Source of the DNA: JANOMH01 sp031422295
Lineage (GTDB): Bacteria > Pseudomonadota > Alphaproteobacteria > Rhodobacterales > Rhodobacteraceae
DNA length: 19,907 bases
Assembly: GCA_031422295.1 (NCBI GenBank)
Contig: JANOQM010000042.1
Span: forward strand, 1-19,907
Direction: 5' to 3'
How positions within the stretch are numbered: the stretch's first letter is position 1; each line of letters starts with the position of its first letter. Of the stretch, positions 6,594 through 15,707 are shown piece after piece. The notes beneath the pieces were generated by a model that saw only the letters and a list, made by a program, of their open reading frames with translations, was not told the DNA's origin and did no database searches. The translations under genes were made by a program, and so were the position numbers.

Positions 6594-7652
6594 ATGTTTT
6601 TCGCCTCTGACAATGCCGGACCCGCCCATCCCAAGGTTATCGACGCGTTGACCAAGGCCAATACGGGCTATGCCAGCGGCTATGGCGCAGAACCGATGAT
6701 GGACGTCGTGCGCGACCGCGTGCGCGAAATATTCGAGGCCCCAGAGGCGGCGGTTTACCTGGTCGCAAACGGCACGGCTGCAAATTCTTTGCTTTTGGCC
6801 ACACTTTCAAAGCCTTGGGAGACGATTTTTTGCGCGGATATCTCTCACATTCAGGAAGACGAATGCAACGCGCCCGAGTTCTATTCCGGCGCGAAACTGA
6901 CCCTTGTGCCGACCGAAAATGCCAAGATGACCCCCGACGCCTTGCGCCGGGCAATCCTAAGGGAAAACACGCGTGGCGTGCACGGGCCGCAGCGGGGGCC
7001 GGTTTCGATCACGCAGGCCACCGAAAAAGGTTCGGTGCATACCCTGGCCGAGCTGCAGGCGTTGACCGGGGTGGCCCGTGAATACGGACTGAAGACCCAT
7101 ATGGACGGCGCACGCTTTACCAATGCGCTGGTGCATCTGGGCTGTTCGGCGGCCGAAATGACCTGGAAATCCGGGATTGATGCCGTCAGCTTTGGTGGCA
7201 CTAAAAACGGGCTGCTGGGCGTCGAATGTTGTATCATCTTTGAGCCTGCACAAGCTTGGGAATTTGAGTTGCGCCGCAAGCGCGGGGCGCATCTGTTCTC
7301 CAAACACCGCTATCTATCGGCGCAAATGCTGGCCTTTTTGACCGATGATCTGTGGCTGGATATGGCCCGCGCCGCCAATGCCCGCATGGCCCGGCTGGTC
7401 GCCGGACTGCGTCAGATCGCGTCAGTTGAGATCGCGTTTGAACCGCAGGCAAACCTTGTTTTCGTGCGCTTTTCCCGCAAGTTACATCAGCAGTTGCACG
7501 CATCCGGGGTCATTTATTACATCTATGATGGCGACCACCAGACCGGCGAACCGGACGAAATGTTGACGGCCCGGTTTGTGTGTGACTGGTCCGCGACTGA
7601 GGCTAGCGTTGATCAGCTATTGGCGGCATTCGGGGCAAATTCAGCGCTTTGA
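6594..7652 (+). CDS. ltaE: Low-specificity L-threonine aldolase
   Basis: This is a PLP enzyme of fold type I that splits L-threonine or L-allo-threonine into glycine and acetaldehyde. The PLP lysine is K204 in SFGGTKNG, the cofactor-binding Asp is D171 in HMDGARF, and the N-terminal FFASDNAG and GYGAEP segments are typical. The 352 residues fit the family. It starts directly after the stop of the YcgN gene with no separate ribosome binding site that I can see, so translation is probably coupled. Its last 50 bases overlap the end of the convergent alpha/beta hydrolase gene. Related beta-eliminating lyases share the fold, so the exact substrate range is inferred. Confidence 0.9.
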   Translation: MFFASDNAGPAHPKVIDALTKANTGYASGYGAEPMMDVVRDRVREIFEAPEAAVYLVANGTAANSLLLATLSKPWETIFCADISHIQEDECNAPEFYSGAKLTLVPTENAKMTPDALRRAILRENTRGVHGPQRGPVSITQATEKGSVHTLAELQALTGVAREYGLKTHMDGARFTNALVHLGCSAAEMTWKSGIDAVSFGGTKNGLLGVECCIIFEPAQAWEFELRRKRGAHLFSKHRYLSAQMLAFLTDDLWLDMARAANARMARLVAGLRQIASVEIAFEPQANLVFVRFSRKLHQQLHASGVIYYIYDGDHQTGEPDEMLTARFVCDWSATEASVDQLLAAFGANSAL

Positions 7653-8367
7653 ACGTCTCTTGCGGATGGGTGACGGGAACCATATGCCCCGCACCCGGAA
7701 TGGTCACCAACCGGGACTGGGGCAGTAGCCCCGCCAGCACCCGATGAATTGCAGCGATGATCGGGGGCGAATTGGCCCCTTGGATCAATGTTACCGGTAC
7801 CACGATCCCGGCAATGCGACCGGGTTTAAGCATTCCGGCATTGTCATGTTCAATAGCCGGAACTGTGGCCTCGATCAGGTGGATGCGCCGCACAATTCCG
7901 GCCTGCGTCGCGGCGCTGTGCTGGTCCCATCCCCCCGCGCCCCATGTATCAGTAAAGACCCGTGCAGCGCCGGTCCGGTCACCCCGCGCCATGGCCGCAA
8001 CAAATTGCGCAAAGCCAGCGACATGGGCTGGATATTCGGGCTCGTCACATGCTGCGGCAAAAAATACCGGCTCGATCAGGGTCAGTCGCGCCAACAGATC
8101 GGGCCTCTCAATGGCAAGTCGCAGGGCCACAGTCGCGCCAAACGAATGCCCGATCAGATGTGATGCTGGTGCGGCCAGCTTAGCCGCAATTGACGTGGTA
8201 AGTCTGTGATAATCTGCCACCCCATCCCAATCCGGGCTGCGGCCATGGCCGGGCAGATCGAACAAAGTGACGCGATGCGGCAACATCCGCGCCAATGGCA
8301 ACAGCATCTCGTGCCGCGCCAGTGAGCAATGGATGATCAGGGCGGGCGGTCCCTGCCCGATGGTCAC
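7603..8367 (-). CDS. Alpha/beta fold hydrolase
   Basis: The 254-residue product is an alpha/beta hydrolase with nucleophile S75 in GHSFG, the DLPGHGRS segment at 37-44 and a C-terminal GAGHMVP with H228. Two usual features are altered: the oxyanion-hole segment reads HCSLA where HGxxG is common, and the position where the acidic residue is expected reads QGANSPP, with Asn instead of Asp. The acid may lie elsewhere. The substrate is unknown. The start is a GTG eight bases after the stop of the upstream isomerase gene, so the two form a pair. The 3' end overlaps the threonine aldolase gene on the other strand by 50 bases. Confidence 0.82.
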   Translation of the reverse strand: MTIGQGPPALIIHCSLARHEMLLPLARMLPHRVTLFDLPGHGRSPDWDGVADYHRLTTSIAAKLAAPASHLIGHSFGATVALRLAIERPDLLARLTLIEPVFFAAACDEPEYPAHVAGFAQFVAAMARGDRTGAARVFTDTWGAGGWDQHSAATQAGIVRRIHLIEATVPAIEHDNAGMLKPGRIAGIVVPVTLIQGANSPPIIAAIHRVLAGLLPQSRLVTIPGAGHMVPVTHPQETFKALNLPRMPPIADQR

Positions 8368-8375
8368 CGCATAGG

Positions 8376-8975
8376 TCAGAGTTTGCCTGCCAGATGCAGA
8401 TCCAGATCATCCAACCGGTCCTGCCCCCAAAATCGTTCGTCTTTATCCGTGATGTAGAATGGGGCACCAAAGGCCCCGCGTATTACCGCTTCCTCTAAAT
8501 TGGTCTCGTAAATCTCGGCTCCGGTAAACATGCCCCGGTCAGCCAGATCCGGGTCAAACCCGGCCCGCGCCAGACAATCGCGGATCACATCGCTGTCGGC
8601 GATATTGCGATCCTCGGCCCAGACGGCACGGGGGAACGAATGGATCAATGCGCCCAGATCGCCGCCTCCTGCCCGCTGTGCGGCGATCATCGCATAGGCC
8701 GCAGGGGCACCATTGGCGGGCCAGAACGCAGGTTTCAGATTAATCGGCAGGCCCAATTTTGCGGCTTGCCGTCGAATTTCCTGCATCCGGTATTCTTGCC
8801 GGTTGGGATGCCGGTCCTTGGGTGGCAAGCCGCCGGTGCGGGCAAAAAGCGCCATGATATCGAGCGGTTTATAGGTGATCGTCGCCCCATGACGCGCCGC
8901 GATCCCCTCAAGCCGGGTCCCGGCCAGATAGGTAAAAGGCGAGATTGGCGCGAAGTAGTAGTCAATATGCGGCAT
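8376..8975 (-). CDS. 2-hydroxychromene-2-carboxylate isomerase-like protein
   Basis: This protein has the thioredoxin/DsbA-type fold of the HCCA isomerases, related to kappa-class glutathione transferases. The catalytic serine position appears near the N-terminus in the motif SPFTYL, and the C-terminal GAPFYITDKDERFWGQDRL segment is diagnostic. There is no CxxC pair, so it is not a disulfide oxidoreductase. Real substrates may differ from the naphthalene-pathway isomerisation that named the family, because no aromatic-degradation genes lie nearby. I chose the ATG at 8975, ten bases after AGGGA, over a GTG two codons upstream. It is followed closely by the alpha/beta hydrolase gene. Confidence 0.87.
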   Translation of the reverse strand: MPHIDYYFAPISPFTYLAGTRLEGIAARHGATITYKPLDIMALFARTGGLPPKDRHPNRQEYRMQEIRRQAAKLGLPINLKPAFWPANGAPAAYAMIAAQRAGGGDLGALIHSFPRAVWAEDRNIADSDVIRDCLARAGFDPDLADRGMFTGAEIYETNLEEAVIRGAFGAPFYITDKDERFWGQDRLDDLDLHLAGKL

Positions 8976-8997
8976 TTTCACACTTTCCCTGACAGGC

Positions 8998-9027
8998 TTG
9001 CTTTGCCCGACCCTAAGCCTGTGTTAG
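8998..9027 (+). promoter_or_regulatory. prs: Weak candidate promoter for prs
   Basis: TTGCTT at 8998-9003 and TGTTAG at 9022-9027 are 18 bases apart, a loose match to a housekeeping promoter. It lies in the 117-base gap between the divergent isomerase and prs genes, where a promoter must be expected. A small dyad, CCTAA at 9012-9016 with TTAGG at 9024-9028, overlaps it. Confidence 0.3.
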
Positions 9028-9047
9028 GCGGTGTCAACGTCACGAAT

Positions 9048-9066
9048 CTGTTGCGACCAGCAACAG
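9048..9066 (+). promoter_or_regulatory. Hairpin in the prs leader
   Basis: CTGTTGC at 9048-9054 pairs perfectly with GCAACAG at 9060-9066 around the loop GACCA. It ends 26 bases before the prs start codon and 12 bases before its AGAGGA ribosome binding site. It is a compact stable stem; function is unknown and could be an operator or an RNA element. Confidence 0.4.
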
Positions 9067-9092
9067 TGGACCCCTGCCAGAGGACCGCGCAT

Positions 9093-10112
9093 ATGGCTTC
9101 CATGACTGAACCCAAACTGATTTCCGGCAACGCCAATAAATCGCTGGCCCGCGCTGTGGCCCGGCGGATGACAATGCACCGGGGGATGACCGTGGGGTTG
9201 GTCGATGCGCGGGTTGAAAGGTTCAATGATGGCGAGATTTTTGTCGAAGTGTACGAAAATGTCCGTGGTGAGGATATGTATGTAATCCAGCCGACATCAC
9301 GCCCAGCAAATGATAACCTGATGGAATTGCTGATTATTGTGGACGCCCTGCGCCGGTCATCCGCCGCGCGCATTACCGCCGTGATCCCCTATTTCGGCTA
9401 TGCCCGGCAGGACCGCCGCAGCAAATCGCGCACGCCGATCACTGCCAAACTGGTCGCAAACATGTTGACCGAAGCAGGCGTGGCGCGGGTGTTGACGATG
9501 GACCTGCATGCGGCGCAGATTCAGGGGTTTTTCGATATTCCGGTGGATAACCTCTATGCCTCACCAATCTTCGCGCTGGATATCGCGCATAATTTCCGCG
9601 ACCGGATGGATGATTTGATGGTCGTGTCCCCCGATGTGGGTGGCGTGGCCCGGGCCCGCGAATTGGCGCAGCGGATAAATGCGCCGCTGGCCATTGTGGA
9701 CAAACGCCGCGAAAAGGCGGGCGAAGTGTCGGATATGACGGTGATCGGTGATGTGACCGGCAAATGCTGCATTCTGGTCGACGACATCTGCGACACCGCC
9801 GGAACCCTGTGCAAAGCCGCCGAAGAGCTGATAAAAGCCGGTGCTGTCGAGGTGCATTCCTACATCACCCACGGCGTCCTGAGCGGCCCGGCGGTGGAAC
9901 GGATACAGAATTCGGTGATGAAATCGCTGGTCATCACAGACACGATTGAACCCACCGCTGCCGTGTTGAAGGCCACCAATATCCGCATCGTGCCCAGCGC
10001 GCCGTTGTTTGCCCAGGCGATCCTGAACACCTGGAACGGCACGTCCATCTCGTCATTGCTGGATGTCGACACTTTAGCGCCGATTTACGAAGGTATGTAT
10101 TCGGCGGCGTGA
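9093..10112 (+). CDS. prs: Ribose-phosphate pyrophosphokinase (PRPP synthetase)
   Basis: Prs transfers pyrophosphate from ATP to ribose 5-phosphate, giving PRPP for purine, pyrimidine, histidine, tryptophan and NAD synthesis. Family marks are FNDGEIFVEV near residue 44, PYFGYARQDRR near 99-109, the metal-binding DLHAAQIQGFFD at 137-148 and the PRPP-binding VDDICDTAGTL at 229-239. The ATG at 9093 has AGAGGA eight bases upstream and gives 339 residues, somewhat longer than the usual 310-320. A second ATG three codons later is possible but poorly spaced. The frame remains open far upstream through the antisense of the isomerase gene, which I disregard. The gene ends five bases from the convergent lectin gene. 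Confidence 0.97.
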   Translation: MASMTEPKLISGNANKSLARAVARRMTMHRGMTVGLVDARVERFNDGEIFVEVYENVRGEDMYVIQPTSRPANDNLMELLIIVDALRRSSAARITAVIPYFGYARQDRRSKSRTPITAKLVANMLTEAGVARVLTMDLHAAQIQGFFDIPVDNLYASPIFALDIAHNFRDRMDDLMVVSPDVGGVARARELAQRINAPLAIVDKRREKAGEVSDMTVIGDVTGKCCILVDDICDTAGTLCKAAEELIKAGAVEVHSYITHGVLSGPAVERIQNSVMKSLVITDTIEPTAAVLKATNIRIVPSAPLFAQAILNTWNGTSISSLLDVDTLAPIYEGMYSAA

Positions 10113-10117
10113 CGGCG

Positions 10118-10468
10118 TCAGTTCAGTTGCCAAACCTCGTCATCCGGCAGCGGTCCTATGGCCTGCCAACTGACCTTGACCCGGGCCACTTTTGTATCGC
10201 CCCATGTCCGGAACACGATGGCAAAGCCATTGGTCGTGACATCCTCGGAAATCAAATCAGCCCGCGCATTGCCTGCGTTGGAAATGTCCCACATCGCCAG
10301 ATAAACCCGCACTGCGGGGATATCCAAAAAAGTTTCAGCAAACTGCACATAGGCGCGGGTCTGGCGCGGTCCGTCACCTTTCCACATCACCCCATCATGT
10401 TCGAAATCTGAAAACAGGACGACATCTCCCTGATCGATTCCAATCGAATTGCTCTTGAATCGTTTCAT
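10118..10468 (-). CDS. H-type lectin domain protein
   Basis: The 116-residue product consists almost entirely of one H-type lectin domain, a six-stranded fold that binds N-acetylgalactosamine in snail agglutinins. Recognisable parts are the RAYVQFAETFLDIPAV strand region at 38-53, R69 before DLISEDVTTNGF, and the RTWGDTKVARVKVSWQAIG end at 87-105. It has no signal peptide or membrane segment, so a cytoplasmic or non-classical location is likely. Its role in bacteria is not established. It lies between the atp operon terminator and the convergent end of prs, so it has its own transcription unit. The ribosome binding site is weak. Assignment to the domain is from pattern recognition only. Confidence 0.75.
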   Translation of the reverse strand: MKRFKSNSIGIDQGDVVLFSDFEHDGVMWKGDGPRQTRAYVQFAETFLDIPAVRVYLAMWDISNAGNARADLISEDVTTNGFAIVFRTWGDTKVARVKVSWQAIGPLPDDEVWQLN

Positions 10469-10483
10469 GCGGCGGTGAACCCA

Positions 10484-10509
10484 AGTTGCAACTGGCTAAA
10501 AGATTTAGC
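10484..10509 (-). promoter_or_regulatory. Two adjacent dyads upstream of the lectin gene
   Basis: AGTTGCAACT at 10484-10493 is a perfect 10-base palindrome, and one base further GCTAAA at 10495-10500 pairs with TTTAGC at 10504-10509. Both lie in the 75-base promoter region of the lectin gene, 16 to 41 bases from its start codon. They could be operators or form a leader structure. I could not fix a promoter with confidence. Confidence 0.35.
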
Positions 10510-10543
10510 GTCACATTGCGGCAAATCTGGGGGGATAAAAAGG

Positions 10544-10570
10544 AAAAAGGCCCCGGTTAGGGGGCCTTTT
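10544..10570 (-). terminator. Intrinsic terminator of the atp operon
   Basis: GGCCCC at 10549-10554 pairs with GGGGCC at 10561-10566 around a six-base loop, and the stem extends through flanking A and T runs. On the minus strand five T follow (the A-run at 10544-10548). It lies 27 bases after the atpC stop and separates the operon from the lectin gene. Confidence 0.92.
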
Positions 10571-10597
10571 GCAGCATATCCAACGCTAAGACGTATT

Positions 10598-11014
10598 CTA
10601 GTCGCGCGCCGCTAACCCAACTGCACCGGCAATCGCGGTCACATCGGCCAGCGTTTTGGCGGCTGCATCAATCGTCGATGGTTCGTTTTTTGCAAGTTCA
10701 AGCGCGGCCTTAGCGTCGGCAACCATGCGGTCATAGATCGCTTGGGTCACTTCGGATTTGGGCAGCGCTTCTTCGGCCAGCACCGAAACGGTCGTCGCTG
10801 TAATCTCGGCAAACCCGCCCGAAACAACATAGTCATCGGTGCCGCCTGCATGCACGACACGCAGCACGCCGGGGCGCAAAGTGGTGATCGTTGGCGCATG
10901 GTCGGGCATCGCCGTCATGTCGCCATCGGCTCCGGGGATTTGCACTTCGCGGGCCTGAACGGACGCGAGGCGCCGTTCAGGCGAAACCAGATCGAATTGC
11001 ACGGTGTCTGCCAT
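10598..11014 (-). CDS. atpC: F1 ATP synthase epsilon subunit
   Basis: Epsilon is part of the central stalk and restrains ATP hydrolysis. The N-terminal beta-sandwich begins VQFDLVSPERRL and contains the conserved GADGDMTAMPDHAPTITTLRPG segment at 28-49; the shorter alpha-helical C-terminus is Ala-rich and only moderately conserved. At 138 residues it is of normal length. The ATG lies nine bases after the atpD stop. It is the last gene of the operon, followed by the terminator at 10544-10570. Confidence 0.95.
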   Translation of the reverse strand: MADTVQFDLVSPERRLASVQAREVQIPGADGDMTAMPDHAPTITTLRPGVLRVVHAGGTDDYVVSGGFAEITATTVSVLAEEALPKSEVTQAIYDRMVADAKAALELAKNEPSTIDAAAKTLADVTAIAGAVGLAARD

Positions 11015-11023
11015 TTCAGTTCC

Positions 11024-12448
<1,425 letters not shown>

Positions 12449-12467
12449 TGTGTGTTCTCCGGTTCTC

Positions 12468-13334
12468 TTAGAGCGCTTCCGCGCCCGAAATAATCTCGAT
12501 CAGTTCGTTGGTAATCTTGGCCTGACGCGAGCGGTTATACACGATTGTCAGACGGTCGATCATATCGCCCGCGTTGCGGGTGGCATTGTCCATCGCCGAC
12601 ATCCGCGCACCTTGTTCGGATGCGGCGTTTTCCAGCAGCGCCGCGAACAATTGCGTCGCCACGCCGCGCGGCAGCAGGTCGGCTAAAATGGCTTCTTCGC
12701 TGGGTTCATAATCGTACAGTGTGGCGGGGCCGGTAGATTCGAATTTGGCCGGGATGATTTGCTGAGCGGTGGGGATCTGCGTGACAACGGATTCAAAGCG
12801 GCTGTAGAACAGGGTCGCCACATCAAATTCGTCCCCATCAAAACGGGACAGTACGTCGCGGGCAACCGCTTGGGCATTGCCATATCCGATCCGCTTCACA
12901 GCCGTAAAGTCGACATGCGCCACCATGCTGGACGCCCAGTCGCGCTTCAGCGCCTCGCGGCCCTTTTTGCCTACCGTCAGAATCTTGACGGTCTTGCCCT
13001 GGCGCACCAACGCTTCGGCATGGGCACGCGCCAGACGGCTGATCGACGAATTGAACCCGCCGCACAGCCCGCGTTCGGCGGTCAGCACCACCAGCAGATG
13101 TACCATGTCGCGGCCCGTGCCGGACAAAAGTTTTGGCGCAGTGGCCGATCCGCCCGCCGCCGATGCCAACCCGGCCATGACCGCGTTGAACCGGTCGGTA
13201 TAGGGCCGCGCCTGCACGGCGGCATCCTGCGCGCGGCGCAGCTTGGCGGCGGCGACCATCTGCATCGCCTTGGTGATCTTGCGAGTCGATTTGACCGACG
13301 CGATCCGGTTTTTCAGGGCCTTGAGGTTTGCCAT
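12468..13334 (-). CDS. atpG: F1 ATP synthase gamma subunit
   Basis: Gamma is the rotating shaft of F1. The conserved N-terminal helix begins with LKALKNRIASVKSTRKITKAMQMVAAAKLRRA and the C-terminal helix with the ARMSAMDNATRNAGDMI and YNRSRQAKITNELIEI segments; these two form the coiled coil that enters the alpha-beta ring. ERGLCGGFN in the middle domain is also conserved. The 288 residues fit the family. It follows atpA by 22 bases. Confidence 0.97.
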   Translation of the reverse strand: MANLKALKNRIASVKSTRKITKAMQMVAAAKLRRAQDAAVQARPYTDRFNAVMAGLASAAGGSATAPKLLSGTGRDMVHLLVVLTAERGLCGGFNSSISRLARAHAEALVRQGKTVKILTVGKKGREALKRDWASSMVAHVDFTAVKRIGYGNAQAVARDVLSRFDGDEFDVATLFYSRFESVVTQIPTAQQIIPAKFESTGPATLYDYEPSEEAILADLLPRGVATQLFAALLENAASEQGARMSAMDNATRNAGDMIDRLTIVYNRSRQAKITNELIEIISGAEAL

Positions 13335-13356
13335 GCGCCTAAATCCTTATGAAGTC

Positions 13357-14895
13357 TCAGGCGAAATCTTTGGCGAATGCATCCAAAGCGGCTTTGATCC
13401 GGGCCTCGGCGTCGCCTTTGATCTTAGGGTCTTCCTTGGTGATAAAAGCTAACAGATCGGCATGGTTGGACCGCAAATGTTTCAGCAACCCTGCCTCGTA
13501 CCGGGCTACGGACTTGACCGGAACCTTGTCCAGATAGCCCTTGGTGCCTGCAAAGATCACGCAGACAATTTCGGCATTGGTCAGCGGCGAATATTGCGGC
13601 TGTTTCATCAATTCGGTCAGACGGGCACCGCGGTTCAGCAGGGCCTGCGTCGATGCATCAAGGTCCGACCCGAACTGCGCGAACGCTGCCATTTCGCGGT
13701 ATTGCGCCAGTTCCAGTTTGACCGGGCCAGCAACCGATTTCATCGAATTGGTCTGGGCGGATGACCCCACACGGGACACGGACAGACCCGTGTTCACCGC
13801 CGGGCGGATGCCCTGAAAGAACAATTCGGTTTCAAGGAAAATCTGCCCGTCAGTGATTGAAATCACGTTGGTCGGAATAAACGCCGAAACGTCACCGCCT
13901 TGCGTCTCAATAATCGGCAATGCGGTCAGCGACCCATTGCCATGATCGTCGTTCAGTTTGGCCGACCGCTCCAGAAGGCGAGAGTGCAGATAGAACACGT
14001 CGCCCGGATAGGCCTCGCGCCCTGGCGGACGGCGGAGCAGCAGCGACATCTGGCGGTAGGACACAGCCTGTTTCGACAGATCGTCATAGATAATCAGCGC
14101 ATGGCGGCCATTGTCGCGGAAATGCTCGGCCATCGCGGTCGCGGAATAGGGTGCCAGAAACTGCATCGGCGCGGGGTCAGATGCGGTGGCGGCGACCACA
14201 ATGGTGTATTTGATCGCGCCGGATTCTTCGAGTTTCTTCACCAGCTGCGCCACAGTGGAACGTTTCTGGCCGATGGCGACATAGACACAATAGAGTTTCT
14301 TATACTCATCATCGCCAGCGGCGTCATTATACGCCTTCTGGTTCAAAATGGTGTCCAGCGCCACGGCGGTCTTGCCGGTCTGCCGGTCGCCAATGATCAA
14401 CTCGCGCTGGCCCCGGCCAATCGGGATCATCGCGTCAACGGATTTAAGCCCCGTGGCCATCGGTTCATGCACCGATTTGCGCGGGATAATGCCCGGAGCC
14501 TTCACATCGGCCACACCACGCTTGGTGGTCAGGATCGGCCCTTTGCCGTCAATCGGGTTACCCAGACCGTCCACAACACGGCCCAGCAATTCGTCACCCA
14601 CGGGCACGTCCACGATGGCGCGGGTCCGTTTGACGATGTCGCCTTCCTTGATGTCGCGGTCCGACCCGAAGATCACGCAACCAACATTGTCGGTTTCCAG
14701 GTTCAGCGCCATGCCCTGAATATTGCCGGGAAATTCGACCATTTCGCCAGCCTGGATATTGTCCAGACCGTAGACCCGGGCGATGCCGTCACCGACGCTC
14801 AGAACCCGGCCCACTTCGGCCACTTCGGCGTCTTTGCCAAAATTCTTGATCTGGTCTTTCAGGATTGCCGAAATTTCAGCCGCTTGGATCGCCAT
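13357..14895 (-). CDS. atpA: F1 ATP synthase alpha subunit
   Basis: Alpha alternates with beta in the hexamer and holds the non-catalytic nucleotide sites. The P-loop GDRQTGKT lies at 169-176, followed by the Walker B region HALIIYDDLSKQA, and the arginine-finger segment SVSRVGSSAQ. The 512 residues are standard. Its ATG overlaps the last base of the atpH stop codon (TAATG), so the two are probably translationally coupled. Confidence 0.98.
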   Translation of the reverse strand: MAIQAAEISAILKDQIKNFGKDAEVAEVGRVLSVGDGIARVYGLDNIQAGEMVEFPGNIQGMALNLETDNVGCVIFGSDRDIKEGDIVKRTRAIVDVPVGDELLGRVVDGLGNPIDGKGPILTTKRGVADVKAPGIIPRKSVHEPMATGLKSVDAMIPIGRGQRELIIGDRQTGKTAVALDTILNQKAYNDAAGDDEYKKLYCVYVAIGQKRSTVAQLVKKLEESGAIKYTIVVAATASDPAPMQFLAPYSATAMAEHFRDNGRHALIIYDDLSKQAVSYRQMSLLLRRPPGREAYPGDVFYLHSRLLERSAKLNDDHGNGSLTALPIIETQGGDVSAFIPTNVISITDGQIFLETELFFQGIRPAVNTGLSVSRVGSSAQTNSMKSVAGPVKLELAQYREMAAFAQFGSDLDASTQALLNRGARLTELMKQPQYSPLTNAEIVCVIFAGTKGYLDKVPVKSVARYEAGLLKHLRSNHADLLAFITKEDPKIKGDAEARIKAALDAFAKDFA

Positions 14896-15455
14896 TATCC
14901 GACCTCTTTCATCATGTTTTGGAGTGCCATCAGTTTAGCCCGGATCGACGTGTCGATCATTTTAGAGCCGATTTTTACCACAAGCCCGCCGATGAGTGTC
15001 TCATCAACGCTTGCTTTGATTTGTACGGCCTTGCCAGCCTGCGCCGACAGAGTTTTGGCCAGTTTGTCAGACTGCGCCTTGGTCAATGCCTTGGCACTTG
15101 TGACTTCGGCCGTCACTTCGCCTTTTTCGGTGGAAATCATCTCGCGCAGGACGGCCACCAAATGGGGCAAGACGAACAGGCGGCGTTTGGCCGCCATAAG
15201 GCCCAGCAGGTTGGTCACAGTGCCCGACAGGCCCATCTTGGCGGCGATGGCCGCAATCGCGCCTGCCTGCTCGTCGCGGCCATAGATGGGCGATCCGATC
15301 AGGTCCCGCAGATCCGCACTGGCCTTCATCGCGGCATCCAGCGCATCAACATCGGTTTCCAGAGAGGCAAGCGCCTTGCCCTCGCGGCTCAGGTCAAAAA
15401 CCGCAAGCGCATAGCGGCTGGCGATACCGGTTGAGATCGAAGCAGTTTCGGACAC
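14895..15455 (-). CDS. atpH: F1 ATP synthase delta subunit
   Basis: Delta joins the top of the alpha-beta hexamer to the peripheral stalk. The N-terminal helical domain begins with IASRYALAVFDLSREGK, and the C-terminal half carries the conserved ETLIGGLVVKIGSKMIDTSIRAKL segment. I place the start at the GTG at 15455, six bases after GGAAGG; an in-frame GTG two codons upstream directly abuts that site and is less likely. This gives 186 residues beginning MSETASIS. It is the first gene of the atpHAGDC operon. As is usual in alphaproteobacteria, the F0 genes are not adjacent and are expected at another locus. Confidence 0.94.
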   Translation of the reverse strand: MSETASISTGIASRYALAVFDLSREGKALASLETDVDALDAAMKASADLRDLIGSPIYGRDEQAGAIAAIAAKMGLSGTVTNLLGLMAAKRRLFVLPHLVAVLREMISTEKGEVTAEVTSAKALTKAQSDKLAKTLSAQAGKAVQIKASVDETLIGGLVVKIGSKMIDTSIRAKLMALQNMMKEVG

Positions 15456-15520
15456 GTCCACCCTTCCGATATCCCTGGCCCCGCGACCTTCCCATCGATT
15501 GAGGCAGGTCAGGGCACACT

Positions 15521-15548
15521 AAAACGCCTCCGTTCATCACGGGGGCGT
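15521..15548 (-). terminator. Terminator-like hairpin in front of atpH
   Basis: ACGCCTCCG at 15524-15532 pairs with CGGGGGCGT at 15540-15548 across a seven-base loop, with one G-U pair on the RNA. On the minus strand it is followed by four T. It lies 160 bases after the methyltransferase stop and 69 bases before atpH, so it may end the methyltransferase transcript or act as an attenuator in the atp leader. A possible -10 box, TAATAT on the minus strand, lies at 15550-15555 but has no good -35. Otherwise bases 15456-15707 show nothing I can assign. Confidence 0.55.
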
Positions 15549-15707
15549 CATATTAGAGGGGCGTGTAGCAGAGGCTTTACGGTGTCGCAACCGCCTGCAA
15601 CAGGATTTCAGTGGCTTTTGTGCGGCGCTGAACCGGCAACTTGCCGCAGGGGCGGTATGGCGCAGCAGCAGCAGTCAAGACACCTGTTGGCGGGCGTTGA
15701 TCGATTC

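Noticed and set aside
8640..9092. Upstream extension of prs by 151 codons
   Set aside because: It runs antisense through the isomerase gene and lacks Prs similarity; the ATG at 9093 has a well-placed AGAGGA.
13900..15285. 461-codon open frame on the plus strand opposite atpA and atpH
   Set aside because: It is antisense to certain F1 genes and shows no motif; long antisense frames are common in GC-rich genes.
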